Shown in pieces: positions 52,262 through 61,498 of a stretch of 64,000 nt of DNA. The stretch's first letter is position 1. The number at the start of each line of letters is the position of its first letter. This stretch comes from Bacteroidota bacterium (GTDB lineage Bacteria > Bacteroidota > Bacteroidia > Flavobacteriales > Flavobacteriaceae), in contig JAEWCF010000062.1 in the NCBI GenBank assembly GCA_023390775.1, positions 1 through 64,000 on the forward strand, written 5' to 3'. The position numbers and the translations under genes are program-made. The notes beneath the pieces are model-generated. The model was not told the DNA's origin. It made no database searches and worked only from the letters and a program-made list of their open reading frames with translations.

Positions 52262-53919
52262 TATTTGATGCCTTTTTCGGCCATGACTTTATTGAGATTT
52301 TTCAAAAGCGCGAACATCAACAAGGTGGCGCACATCAACAGCACGAAGTTGACCCAGAAGAAATCGGCCTTGTTTTCATAGGTATCCCACATGGAAGCCA
52401 GCACGCCGCTGAGTTTGTTCCCAATGGAGGTCGACAGGAACCAGCCGCCCATCATGAGCGAGGTAATATTCACCGGGCTGAGTTTTGACACGATCGAAAG
52501 CCCCATCGGGCTCAGGAACAGTTCGCCGATGGTGATCACTCCGTAGTTGGCAACGAGCCACCAGACGCTGACTTTTTCGGTTCCGTTCTCGCCGATCTTG
52601 ACCGCCGCGACCATCACGAGTACCGACAATGCCGAAATCAGCAGCCCGAAAGCGATCTTGGTCGGGGTTGAAGGCTCGCGGTTGCGCTGCCGCAGATAAG
52701 TAAAAAATGCCACCACGAGCGGCGTCAGGATAATGACCCAACCGGGATTGATGGATTGGCTGAGATTCGTGGCCCAAAGCGTGACAGACGAACCTTCGGC
52801 CGGAAGTTTCTCCTTTTCCACGTTGCGGAAATAAAGCGGGTAATTGACCTCCTTGACGACCTCGCCGTCCTTCTTGATCAGCCGGAACTGTTCGTCGTAT
52901 AGCGCAACCGAATCCTTTGCATAGGTGGTTTCGCCGGCAAGCTTTAGGGCGGAAAAGGCCTCTCCCGTTGTACCCGTGACCTCGCGGTCGGTGTAGCGGT
53001 CGGCCCATGTGGTCAGCGCCGAACCGTTGAGCTTGAAAACGGCCCAGAACAGGATCACGACGGCAAATATCGCAAGCAGGGCGCCGATGGGACGTTTGTC
53101 CTCGGGCCTGGCCCTGAAATAGAGGGACGCGTAAAAAACGATGACCGGGATGCACGCGAAGATGAACGCATCGGTGGAATCGGAACCAAAGATGAACGCA
53201 TCGGGGTTCGCCTCAGAATAAACGCCCTTGAGCAACCACCCGATCACTCCGAAAATCACCGACGGCACCAAAATGAACAAAACGATCTTGTAAAACGGCA
53301 TGTCCCCGGGCTGTGTACCCTTTTTATGGTCGTAACCTTTGTAATGCTTGGTACCCAGGATAAACACCAGGACGCCGATGAACATTCCCACGCCGGCGGC
53401 CATGAAGGCGTACTGCCAACCCAAAAGGATCTGCAGCGCCGCACCGAAGAAATTACAGATGAAGGCGCCCACGTTGATTCCCATGTAGAAGATATTGTAG
53501 CCCTCGTCCTTCTTTTCGCGATACTGGTCATTCGAGTAGAAATTGCCCAGCAACGTGGAAATGTTGGGTTTGAAGAATCCGTTGCCGATGATCACAAAGG
53601 TCATGGCAATATACAGCACTTCGATCGAATGGATGCCCATCAGGAAATACCCGATGCCCATCAGGACGCCGCCGATGATGATCGACGATCGGTAACCAAG
53701 ATAGCGGTCGGCGATAAGTCCTCCCAGGAAAGGTGTCAAGAATACAAGTGCGATGAACGTTCCGTAAAGGTCGGACGCTTCTTTTTCGGTCATCGCGAAA
53801 CCGGCCTCGACATCCTTGAGATACAGCGTGAAGATGCCGATCATCAAGTAATAGCCGAAGCGTTCCCACATTTCAGAAAGGAACAGGTACGGAAGCGCCT
53901 TTGGATGTTTGCTCCACAT
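52261..53919 (-). CDS. POT-family peptide:proton symporter (2)
   Basis: 552 residues. ExxER in LSEMWERFGYYLMIGI at about 14-29, PTR2 signature GNGFFKPNISTLLGNFY, and a periplasmic or loop insert (about 320-385, DRYTDREVTGTTGEAF) absent from the other two copies. More distant from copies 1 and 3 than they are from each other by eye. Overlaps copy 1; one base separates it from copy 3. Confidence 0.93.
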   Translation of the reverse strand: MWSKHPKALPYLFLSEMWERFGYYLMIGIFTLYLKDVEAGFAMTEKEASDLYGTFIALVFLTPFLGGLIADRYLGYRSSIIIGGVLMGIGYFLMGIHSIEVLYIAMTFVIIGNGFFKPNISTLLGNFYSNDQYREKKDEGYNIFYMGINVGAFICNFFGAALQILLGWQYAFMAAGVGMFIGVLVFILGTKHYKGYDHKKGTQPGDMPFYKIVLFILVPSVIFGVIGWLLKGVYSEANPDAFIFGSDSTDAFIFACIPVIVFYASLYFRARPEDKRPIGALLAIFAVVILFWAVFKLNGSALTTWADRYTDREVTGTTGEAFSALKLAGETTYAKDSVALYDEQFRLIKKDGEVVKEVNYPLYFRNVEKEKLPAEGSSVTLWATNLSQSINPGWVIILTPLVVAFFTYLRQRNREPSTPTKIAFGLLISALSVLVMVAAVKIGENGTEKVSVWWLVANYGVITIGELFLSPMGLSIVSKLSPVNITSLMMGGWFLSTSIGNKLSGVLASMWDTYENKADFFWVNFVLLMCATLLMFALLKNLNKVMAEKGIK

Positions 53920-53920
53920 A

Positions 53921-55597
53921 TTACCGGACGCCGTGCATCATTTTCTTGAGCTTCGGGGTCAGGGCGAACAGGATGACAGCCGCGATTCCGCAGAGGATAA
54001 CGAAGACCATGAAGAACTCAAAAAGGTTGGTGATTTCAAATCCTGCGAACACGGGATTGCTGGCGCTGATCTGGTTGTCCTCGAGCAGCTTGGCCTGTTC
54101 CGCCGTCAGGGTGACGCGTTTGTCAAGGACCGCCTGCAGGTCGATACCCATTTCTTTGGCGCGGTTAAATTTGTCGCCGGTTGCAGGAAGGATCGATCCC
54201 AGTGTACCCGCGAGCGCATATCCGGCAGCGTTTGAAAGGAAGAATACACCGTAAAGAAGTGATGAAAATCTTTTGGGCGAAAGTTTCCCCACAAGCGAAA
54301 GCCCGATCGGCGAGAGGCAAAGTTCGGCGCACGTCTGGATAAAGTACAAAAGGATCAGCCATTTGATGGCCAGGAGCCCGTCGTTGCCCAGGTCCTTCAC
54401 GTTATAGGCGATGATGAAGTAGCTCAGGGCGATAAGCGCAAGTCCGATCGACTGCTTCATCGGCGAAATCGGCTCGCGGCCATTTGCGCGGAGTTTGTCC
54501 CAAAGCATCGAGAAAGGAATGGCCAGCGCGACCACGAAGATTCCGTTGAAAATCTGCACCATCGACGGCGGCATCTGCCAACCGAGGAAATTACGGTCGG
54601 TCTGATTATCGGCGATGAAGGTCAGGGAAGATCCCGCCTGTTCGAACGCCGCCCAGAAGAAAATGATGAAGAACGCCACGATGTAGATCACGAAGATGCG
54701 GTCGCGCTCAACTTTGGTAAGGGATGAATCCGATACGATGAGCCCCGCGAGTGTAAGTCCGCTGGAATAGATCAGGGTGTAGATAAGGTTTTGGTCAAAT
54801 ACCAGGTGGATGATGGCTCCGAAAACCAAAAACGCGACCACGGCCAAGCCAAGTGATTTGCCGGAGAATACAGCCTTCTGGGATTCGCCTTCCTCAAAAT
54901 CAGAAGATTCGTTCTTTGACGGCAACCCTCCGAGCGGACGGCCTTCGGGAGACACGACGTATTTATCCTTGAGTGCGTAAAAGAGGATCGTCCCCAGGAT
55001 CATCGCAATACCGGCGGCAAGGAAACCCCATTTGAACGCGTGGATGTCGCGGATCCCGCCCGCGTCCTTCACATCGCCCACCAAAGGACAGATCAGCTGG
55101 CCCAGGAACGCACCGATGTTGATCCCCATATAGAAAATGGTGAAGGCCGTATCGAGTTTGCTCTTTTCCTGTTTGGGGTAAAGGCTGCCCACCATCGCCG
55201 AGATATTCGGCTTGAAGAACCCGTTACCAAAAACGATGATCCCCAGCGCCGTCCACATCAGGATGTTTGCCAGGCCCAGATCGGAACCAAAAACGCTCGC
55301 GCTCGCAAAGAGCATCAGCTGCCCGATGGCCATCATAAGCCCGCCCAACAGGATACAGTTTCGGTTGCCGAAGAAACGGTCGGCGATGAAACCGCCCAGC
55401 ATCGGGGTCAGGTAGCAAAGCCCGAGGAATCCGCCGTAGATGATGGAGGCTTCTTCTTCCTTCATCAGCAGGGCGTTGACCATGAACAACGTCAGGATGG
55501 CCCGCATCCCGTAAAAGTTGAACCGTTCCCACATCTCCGTTCCAAAGAGCACCCAAAGGCCTTTTGGATGTCCTGATTTCACCTGAGTTTCTGTCAT
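53921..55597 (-). CDS. POT-family peptide:proton symporter (3)
   Basis: 558 residues. ExxER in GTEMWERFNFYGMRAIL at about 15-31 and GNGFFKPNISAMVGSLY. A hydrophilic cytoplasmic loop (about 215-240) precedes the second half. First POT gene after the S9 peptidase, 37 bases downstream, so one transcript probably makes peptidase and all three importers. Confidence 0.93.
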   Translation of the reverse strand: MTETQVKSGHPKGLWVLFGTEMWERFNFYGMRAILTLFMVNALLMKEEEASIIYGGFLGLCYLTPMLGGFIADRFFGNRNCILLGGLMMAIGQLMLFASASVFGSDLGLANILMWTALGIIVFGNGFFKPNISAMVGSLYPKQEKSKLDTAFTIFYMGINIGAFLGQLICPLVGDVKDAGGIRDIHAFKWGFLAAGIAMILGTILFYALKDKYVVSPEGRPLGGLPSKNESSDFEEGESQKAVFSGKSLGLAVVAFLVFGAIIHLVFDQNLIYTLIYSSGLTLAGLIVSDSSLTKVERDRIFVIYIVAFFIIFFWAAFEQAGSSLTFIADNQTDRNFLGWQMPPSMVQIFNGIFVVALAIPFSMLWDKLRANGREPISPMKQSIGLALIALSYFIIAYNVKDLGNDGLLAIKWLILLYFIQTCAELCLSPIGLSLVGKLSPKRFSSLLYGVFFLSNAAGYALAGTLGSILPATGDKFNRAKEMGIDLQAVLDKRVTLTAEQAKLLEDNQISASNPVFAGFEITNLFEFFMVFVILCGIAAVILFALTPKLKKMMHGVR

Positions 55598-55634
55598 TTT
55601 TGTTAGGGTTTAAGTTAGTTGGTTAAAGTGTTTG

Positions 55635-57803
55635 CTATAGATTTTGACGAATAAAATCCGTCATCTTGTTGTAGAGCTGGATGCGTGTCTTGCCTCCGTA
55701 AATGCCGTGATTCTTATCCGGATAGATCTCGGAATCGAAGGATTTGTTGGCCTGCACCAACGCCTCGATCATCTGCATCGAATTCTGGACATGGACGTTG
55801 TCGTCTGCCGAGCCGTGGATCAGCAGGAATTTGCCCTTAAGCTTGTCCACGTGGTTGATGGGCGAATTGTCGTCATACCCCGATGCATTCTCCTGCGGAA
55901 GCCCCATGAAGCGCTCGGTATAGATCGAATCGTAGAACCTCCAGTTGGTCACCGGCGCCACGGCAATCGCCATCTTGAACACGTCGTTGCCTTTCAGCAA
56001 GGCGTTCGCCGACATGAATCCGCCGTAGCTCCATCCGAAAATCCCGATGCGCGATTTATCCACATAAGGATAGTTCCCGATGACCTTTGCGGCGTCGATC
56101 TGGTCCTCGACCTCGTATTTGCCCAGCTGGCCCTGCGTCATTTTTTTGAACTCGGCCCCCTTCAGACCGGTCCCGCGGCCGTCAACACACGCCACGATGT
56201 AGCCTTCCTGAGAGAGCATCATGAACCAATAATCGTCGGCGCCGTTCCAGGCATTGTCCACCTGTTGCGATCCCGGCCCCGAATACTGGTACATGAAGAC
56301 CGGATATTTTTTGGAGGGATCGAAGTTCTTCGGCTTGATCATCCACGCATTGAGTTCGTGGCCCTTCTCGGTCTTGATCACCATGAATTCCTTCGCGGGA
56401 AGCTGATAGCCCTTCAGCTTGTCCAAAAGCGCGGTATTGTCCACGATCGGCTTGACCACCTTCCCAGATTTGGTCTCGTTCAACGTGAAGCTCGGTGGCT
56501 GCGTGGCGCTTGAATGCGAATTGATGAAATACTGGAAATTGGGGCTGAAGGTCGCGCGGTTCGTCCCGGCAAGCGAGGACAATTTGCGCTTGTTCTTGCC
56601 GTCGATGCCAATGGCGTGTACATCGCGGTTGATGGAACCGCCTTCAACCGATTGATAAAATACGGTCCTGGATTTCGGATCGAAACCATAATACGAAGTC
56701 ACATCCCATTTGCCCTTGGTGACCTGGCTCTTCAATTTTCCGGCTTTGTCGTAAAGGTAAATATGGTTGTAACCGTCCTTTTCACTGGTCCAGATGAAGG
56801 AGTTGTCAGGCAGGAAAGTCAGGTCATCGGTGATTTCAACATAAGCCTTGTCCTTTTCGTTAAGGGCAACGCGGCTTTTCCCGGTAGTCCCGTCGATAAA
56901 CAAAAGATCGAGGTTGTTCTGCTTGCGGTTCAGGACCTGTGCGCTCAGGATGTTGGCGTCACGCGTCCACTTGATCCTGGGAATGTAAAAATCGCTGTAC
57001 TGGGCGAGCGGCACTTCGGTTTTTTTGTCGGCCGCCAGATCGTAAAGATGGAGGGATACCACGGCGTTCTTCTCGCCCGCCTTCGGATATTTGAAGGTTT
57101 CAAGCGTTGGATACAAATCCTTGCGGAAGATGCTCATCGTAAATTCGGGAACCTGGCTCTCGTCAAAGCGGATGAAGGCCAGTTTTTTGGAGTCGGCGCT
57201 CCAGTCAAAAGCCCGGACAAACCCGAACTCCTCCTCGTAAACCCAGTCGGTGATTCCGTTGATGATTGCATTTTTCTTGCCGTCGGTAGTTACCTGCTTT
57301 GAGGTCTTGGAAGCGATGTCGTATACGTAAAGATTGTTGTCCTTGACGTAGGCGATGCGCGACCCGTCGGGTGAAAAGGTCGGCTCCTGTACCTGTTCGA
57401 GGACTTTGGCCATCGATTTTGAGGCCATGTCATACAGATGGAAATCGGCGGTCGACGAATGCCTGTAAATCGGTTTGGTATTGGTCGCGATCAGGATTTT
57501 CTTTTCGCCATCGCTGAATGAATAGGAGTCGATTCCTTCCAATGACGGATGGTCCTTGGTCGAAACCAGGGTCGATACTTTTTGCAGTGTCGCAAAATCG
57601 TAAAGGTCGATGCTCGCCGAACGCGAGGCGCGGTCATAGTTAAGAACAGTGTACTGGTTGGTGTTTTTCATGGAATGGAGCTCGTCCATTCCCTTGGTGC
57701 GGAAAGCGCCGGTGAAGATTTCATCGACGGTAATCTTTTGCTGTGCCTGAAGCGTGAAGGTGGGCAGCAAGAGCAGCAGCGCTGCCATTTTTGTCTTTAC
57801 CAT
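55635..57803 (-). CDS. Dipeptidyl peptidase IV-type S9 serine peptidase
   Basis: Removes N-terminal dipeptides, typically X-Pro, from peptides; likely periplasmic or outer-membrane facing. 722 residues: signal peptide about 1-20 (MVKTKMAALLLLLPTFTLQA), beta-propeller (about 40-460) with the DPP4 double-Glu motif in WVYEEEFGF, and alpha/beta hydrolase domain with nucleophile S592 (GWSYGGF), Asp in GSADDNVH and His in DKNHGIYGG. All triad residues present. Leads the operon with three peptide importers that could take up its dipeptide products. Confidence 0.94.
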   Translation of the reverse strand: MVKTKMAALLLLLPTFTLQAQQKITVDEIFTGAFRTKGMDELHSMKNTNQYTVLNYDRASRSASIDLYDFATLQKVSTLVSTKDHPSLEGIDSYSFSDGEKKILIATNTKPIYRHSSTADFHLYDMASKSMAKVLEQVQEPTFSPDGSRIAYVKDNNLYVYDIASKTSKQVTTDGKKNAIINGITDWVYEEEFGFVRAFDWSADSKKLAFIRFDESQVPEFTMSIFRKDLYPTLETFKYPKAGEKNAVVSLHLYDLAADKKTEVPLAQYSDFYIPRIKWTRDANILSAQVLNRKQNNLDLLFIDGTTGKSRVALNEKDKAYVEITDDLTFLPDNSFIWTSEKDGYNHIYLYDKAGKLKSQVTKGKWDVTSYYGFDPKSRTVFYQSVEGGSINRDVHAIGIDGKNKRKLSSLAGTNRATFSPNFQYFINSHSSATQPPSFTLNETKSGKVVKPIVDNTALLDKLKGYQLPAKEFMVIKTEKGHELNAWMIKPKNFDPSKKYPVFMYQYSGPGSQQVDNAWNGADDYWFMMLSQEGYIVACVDGRGTGLKGAEFKKMTQGQLGKYEVEDQIDAAKVIGNYPYVDKSRIGIFGWSYGGFMSANALLKGNDVFKMAIAVAPVTNWRFYDSIYTERFMGLPQENASGYDDNSPINHVDKLKGKFLLIHGSADDNVHVQNSMQMIEALVQANKSFDSEIYPDKNHGIYGGKTRIQLYNKMTDFIRQNL

Positions 57804-57924
57804 TTTTTGTGCGGGATATAAAAACTGTCAATTTTAGTGAAAAAAATGCAAATACAACTCTTTTCGCTGTTAAATAGTTTTTGGTTTATCCCGCATTAGT
57901 GCGCGTTTTTGCTGGTTTGTTACG

Positions 57925-59004
57925 CTATTGGAAGAGGTTAAATTGTCCCGACTTGTATTGGGCAAAAAGCGAGCGGTTGAGTTCGGGGAATTCGCGGCCG
58001 GCAAAAAATTTTCGCTTGGCCAGGGCAATCTGGTTTTTGATCATTTCCGAAAATTCGCCATCGCCCCGCATCCGTTCGCCAAACCGGCTGTCATTCAGCG
58101 ACCCGCCGTGGCAGGCCTTGATCTGGTTGAGCACTTTCTCGGCACGGTCGGGCATCGCCTTTCGGATCCAGTCGGTGAAAATCTCGCCGATGGCCCCGTT
58201 GAGCCGCACCACGGTATAACCGATGGATTTCGCTCCCGCATCCGCAGCCGCCTTGGCCATGGGCAAAACTTCGTGGCTGTTGATCCCCGGGATGATGGGC
58301 GCGAGCATGACATTGACCGGAACACCGGCATCCGAAAGCTTCCGGACCATATCGTACCGCTTCGCGATGGTGGCTGTCCGGGGCTCAAGCAACAGCCTCG
58401 TCCGCTCTGAAAGCGAGGTAATCGAAACGCTTACCGCGACCAGGTTGTCTTTCGCCAATTCAGACAAAAGGTCCAGGTCCCGCAAAATGAGGGAGTTTTT
58501 GGTGATGATCGAAACCGGATGCCTGTACTTCAAAAAGACCTGCAAACATTCCCGCGTGATCCCGAACTGCCGCTCGGCCGGCTGGTAGCAATCGGTGTTG
58601 CCGCTCATGACGATTTGCGCCGCATCCCAGCCTTTACTCAAAAGCTTTTCCTCGAGCAATTTCGCAGCGTTCTTCTTGACCATGATCTTTCGCTCAAAAT
58701 CAAGCCCCGCGCTGTATCCCCAATATTCATGGGAATTCCGTGCGAAGCAATAAATGCAACCGTGCTCGCAGCCCTGGTAAGGGTTCATCGAGTATTCCAG
58801 CCGCAAATCGGGGCTGTCCACCTTGTTCACGATCGATTTTGGAAAAACCTCCAGGAATTGGGTGCGATTGACCTCGGGATCGTCGCCTTCGGCCTGGCAA
58901 TAATTCAGGAAATCGTCGGTCATCTCGGTCCGTTCGGCAAAGAATCCATTTGGGACATTGACCTGCGCACCGCGTCCTTTCAAATACGCTCTCTCTTCAT
59001 TCAT
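57925..59004 (-). CDS. PA0069-family radical SAM protein
   Basis: 359 residues from ATG 59004. The 4Fe-4S site is C79/C83/C86 in GCEHGCIYCFARN, preceded by YSMNPYQG. SAM-barrel segments SGNTDCYQPAER and VNVMLAPIIPGIN. Related in sequence to spore photoproduct lyase-like proteins, but its reaction is not established. Divergent from the HMG-CoA reductase gene with an 86-base gap. The 121 bases between its stop and the peptidase gene show nothing notable. Confidence 0.9.
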   Translation of the reverse strand: MNEERAYLKGRGAQVNVPNGFFAERTEMTDDFLNYCQAEGDDPEVNRTQFLEVFPKSIVNKVDSPDLRLEYSMNPYQGCEHGCIYCFARNSHEYWGYSAGLDFERKIMVKKNAAKLLEEKLLSKGWDAAQIVMSGNTDCYQPAERQFGITRECLQVFLKYRHPVSIITKNSLILRDLDLLSELAKDNLVAVSVSITSLSERTRLLLEPRTATIAKRYDMVRKLSDAGVPVNVMLAPIIPGINSHEVLPMAKAAADAGAKSIGYTVVRLNGAIGEIFTDWIRKAMPDRAEKVLNQIKACHGGSLNDSRFGERMRGDGEFSEMIKNQIALAKRKFFAGREFPELNRSLFAQYKSGQFNLFQ

Positions 59005-59069
59005 CGGCACTAAAATACACCGCCAAAACGGCATGTCGGTGTTAATTAACGCATGCGTTGGGAAAAACT

Positions 59070-59077
59070 TATCTTTG
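59070..59077 (+). promoter_or_regulatory. Putative HMG-CoA reductase -7 box
   Basis: TATCTTTG, 13 bases before the ATG, matches TAnnTTTG. No clear -33 TTG at the standard spacing. Confidence 0.5.
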
Positions 59078-59090
59078 CCAAAAAAATTAG

Positions 59091-60398
59091 ATGAGCCATT
59101 CGGTTTCGGGCTTTTCCAAGCTCACCAAGGACGAAAAAATTGACTGGATTTCGCGCACTTATTTTGGCGATCCGGCGCAGGCAGCGGCCCTGGTCAGGAG
59201 CTATTGGAATTCCGATTCGAAGCTGCAGCAACTCCACGACGAGTTCATCGAGAACACGATCACGAATTTCTACCTTCCGTTTGGCGTCGCGCCCAACTTC
59301 CTGATCAACGGAAATTACTACACGATCCCCATGGCGGTCGAGGAAAGTTCGGTGGTCGCGGCGGCAGCCAAATCGGCCAAATTCTGGTCCACGCGCGGCG
59401 GTTTTAAGGCAACCGTCCTCGGCACCGAAAAAATCGGCCAGGTCCACCTTAATTATGACGGTTCGGGGGATTCGCTTATGAAATTCTTCGAAAGGATCAA
59501 GCCCGTCCTGCTTCGCGATACCGATCCGATCACCAAAAACATGCGCGCGCGCGGCGGCGGGATCACGTCCATCGAACTCCGTGACCGCACCGATTCGCTC
59601 CCCAATTACTACCAGATTCACGCGACCTTCGAGACCCGGGATTCCATGGGCGCGAACTTCATCAATACCGTCCTGGAACAGATCGCGAAGACGCTCGGTC
59701 GCGAGGCCGCGGATTGCCGGGAACTCGACGGCGAAATCGAGGTCGTCATGAGCATCCTCTCGAATTACGTCACCAATTGCATCGTCCGTGCCGAGGTTTC
59801 GTGCCCCGTTGCCGACCTGGCCGAAAAACACATCCACGACCCGGAAGACTTTGCCAGGCGTTTTGTCCGCGCGGTCAACATCGCCCATGCCGAACCCTAT
59901 CGCGCCGTCACCCACAACAAGGGGATCATGAACGGCGTGGATGCGGTGGTAATCGCGACCGGAAACGATTTTCGGGCGGTCGAGGCGGCAGCCCATGCGT
60001 ATGCCGCTCGCGACGGAAAATACAGGAGCCTTACCCATGCCGAGGTCAAGGACGGGGTCTTCAGGTTCTGGATTGACCTTCCGCTGGCATTGGGAACCGT
60101 CGGCGGGCTCACGTCGTTGCATCCGCTGGTCAAACTGGCGCTCGAGATGCTGGAGAAGCCATCGGCACAACAACTCATGCAGATCGTTGCCGTAGCCGGT
60201 TTGGCGCAGAATTTCGCGGCGCTTCGCTCGCTCACCACGACGGGCATCCAGGAAGGCCACATGAAAATGCACCTCAACAACATCATCAATCAGTTCAACG
60301 CCACCAAGGAGGAGCGCCACTCGATCCGCGAGCACTTCACTTCGCGGCCGGTCTCGCATGCGGCCGTGGTGGATTATATTGAAAGTTTAAGGCGTTAG
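59091..60398 (+). CDS. Hydroxymethylglutaryl-CoA reductase, class II type
   Basis: Reduces HMG-CoA to mevalonate for isoprenoids, including menaquinone side chains. 435 residues: catalytic Glu in AVEESSVVAAAA (82-93), MGANFINTVLE (substrate site), THNKGIMNGVDAVVIATGND with the catalytic Lys and Asp, and the C-terminal catalytic His in TTGIQEGHMKMH. No membrane segments. Length and motif variants fit the soluble bacterial class. The TAG stop abuts a REP-like element; a GHMP kinase follows. Confidence 0.94.
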   Translation: MSHSVSGFSKLTKDEKIDWISRTYFGDPAQAAALVRSYWNSDSKLQQLHDEFIENTITNFYLPFGVAPNFLINGNYYTIPMAVEESSVVAAAAKSAKFWSTRGGFKATVLGTEKIGQVHLNYDGSGDSLMKFFERIKPVLLRDTDPITKNMRARGGGITSIELRDRTDSLPNYYQIHATFETRDSMGANFINTVLEQIAKTLGREAADCRELDGEIEVVMSILSNYVTNCIVRAEVSCPVADLAEKHIHDPEDFARRFVRAVNIAHAEPYRAVTHNKGIMNGVDAVVIATGNDFRAVEAAAHAYAARDGKYRSLTHAEVKDGVFRFWIDLPLALGTVGGLTSLHPLVKLALEMLEKPSAQQLMQIVAVAGLAQNFAALRSLTTTGIQEGHMKMHLNNIINQFNATKEERHSIREHFTSRPVSHAAVVDYIESLRR

Positions 60399-60478
60399 GA
60401 GCTGATACCTGCTCTCCGCTGTATCTTGTTCCGGGCTTTTGCCCGTCAAAAGGATGCCGCTGCGATCAGGGCTAGGGA
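60396..60478. repeat. REP-like palindrome between HMG-CoA reductase and GHMP kinase
   Basis: Reverse-oriented copy of the CATCCTTTT palindrome: CCGCTGTATCTTGTTCCGGG and CCCGTCAAAAGGATGCCGCT. It starts directly at the TAG stop. No AATTTATA array here. Confidence 0.75.
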
Positions 60479-60497
60479 AATCCGATAACCACGACCC

Positions 60498-61400
60498 ATG
60501 GAAAAATTCTACAGCAACGGAAAACTCCTGCTTACCGGCGAATACCTCGTGCTGGATGGAGCATCGGCCTTGGCCGTTCCTACAAAATTCGGACAGGACA
60601 TGACGGTCGCCGAATCGGGAAGCAAAAGCATTCACTGGACGAGTTTCGACCATGACGGCACCTTGTGGTTTGAGGGGACGCTGCCCTTTGACGAGATCGA
60701 ATCCCCTACCCTCGAACATTCCATCCGCGGGACGCTGATCAACATCCTTCACGAAGCCTGGAAGCTCAACCCGAACCTCGTGAAGTCGCCGGGTTACGAG
60801 ATTTCCACAAGGCTGTCCTTTCCCCGGATGTGGGGCCTGGGCACCTCCTCCACCCTGATCAACAATATCGCGGCCTGGTTGCAGATCGATGCCTTTACCC
60901 TTTTGCACAACAGTTTTGGCGGTAGCGGTTACGACATAGCCTGCGCGCAGCATCCGTCTCCCATCCTATATCAATTGCACGATGGGCGCCCCACGGTCAC
61001 GGAGGTCACCTTCGACCCGCCTTTCGCCGAGAAGTTGTATTTTGTGTACCTCAACCGAAAGCAAAGCAGCAAGGCGGCGATCGCATCTTATCACAACAAC
61101 AGCCGGCAGGGCCTTGCCAAAGCGATCCTCGAAGTGGACAAACTCACTCAGGTCATTCTTTCCACCCAAAACCCCGGGGTGTTTGCCCGTGCGCTCGAAA
61201 GCCACGAGTCATTGCTGTCCTCCATTTTGGAGATGCAAACCGTTGGAGAGGCCTTCTTCCCTGATTTTGACGGCGTAACCAAGAGCCTCGGCGGCTGGGG
61301 CGGGGACTTCATCCTTGCCATGTCCAATCAAGACCCAACCGGCTACTTTGCAGCAAAGGGCTTTACGACCGTAATCCCGTATAGTGAAATGGTCTTGTAG
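60498..61400 (+). CDS. GYDIA-family GHMP kinase
   Basis: 300 residues of the galactokinase/homoserine/mevalonate kinase fold: SNGKLLLTGEYLVLDG at 6-21, the phosphate loop GLGTSST at 113-119, and the name-giving GSGYDIACA at 142-150. Found in Bacteroidota beside HMG-CoA reductase, so a mevalonate-pathway kinase is the best guess; the exact substrate is not shown by sequence. Convergent with the PpiD-like gene across a bidirectional terminator. Confidence 0.9.
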   Translation: MEKFYSNGKLLLTGEYLVLDGASALAVPTKFGQDMTVAESGSKSIHWTSFDHDGTLWFEGTLPFDEIESPTLEHSIRGTLINILHEAWKLNPNLVKSPGYEISTRLSFPRMWGLGTSSTLINNIAAWLQIDAFTLLHNSFGGSGYDIACAQHPSPILYQLHDGRPTVTEVTFDPPFAEKLYFVYLNRKQSSKAAIASYHNNSRQGLAKAILEVDKLTQVILSTQNPGVFARALESHESLLSSILEMQTVGEAFFPDFDGVTKSLGGWGGDFILAMSNQDPTGYFAAKGFTTVIPYSEMVL

Positions 61401-61451
61401 TGCCAATCTCATGGCATCGTACGCAACAACTTTTTCGCGGCTTTTAACCAT

Positions 61452-61478
61452 AAAAAAAGGAGGCCTGAGCCTCCTTTT
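61452..61478. terminator. Bidirectional terminator
   Basis: AAAAAAAGGAGGC-CTGA-GCCTCCTTTT: perfect GGAGGC/GCCTCC stem with T runs in both directions, between convergent genes. Confidence 0.9.
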
Positions 61479-61498
61479 CCATTCTATATGACGGTCAA

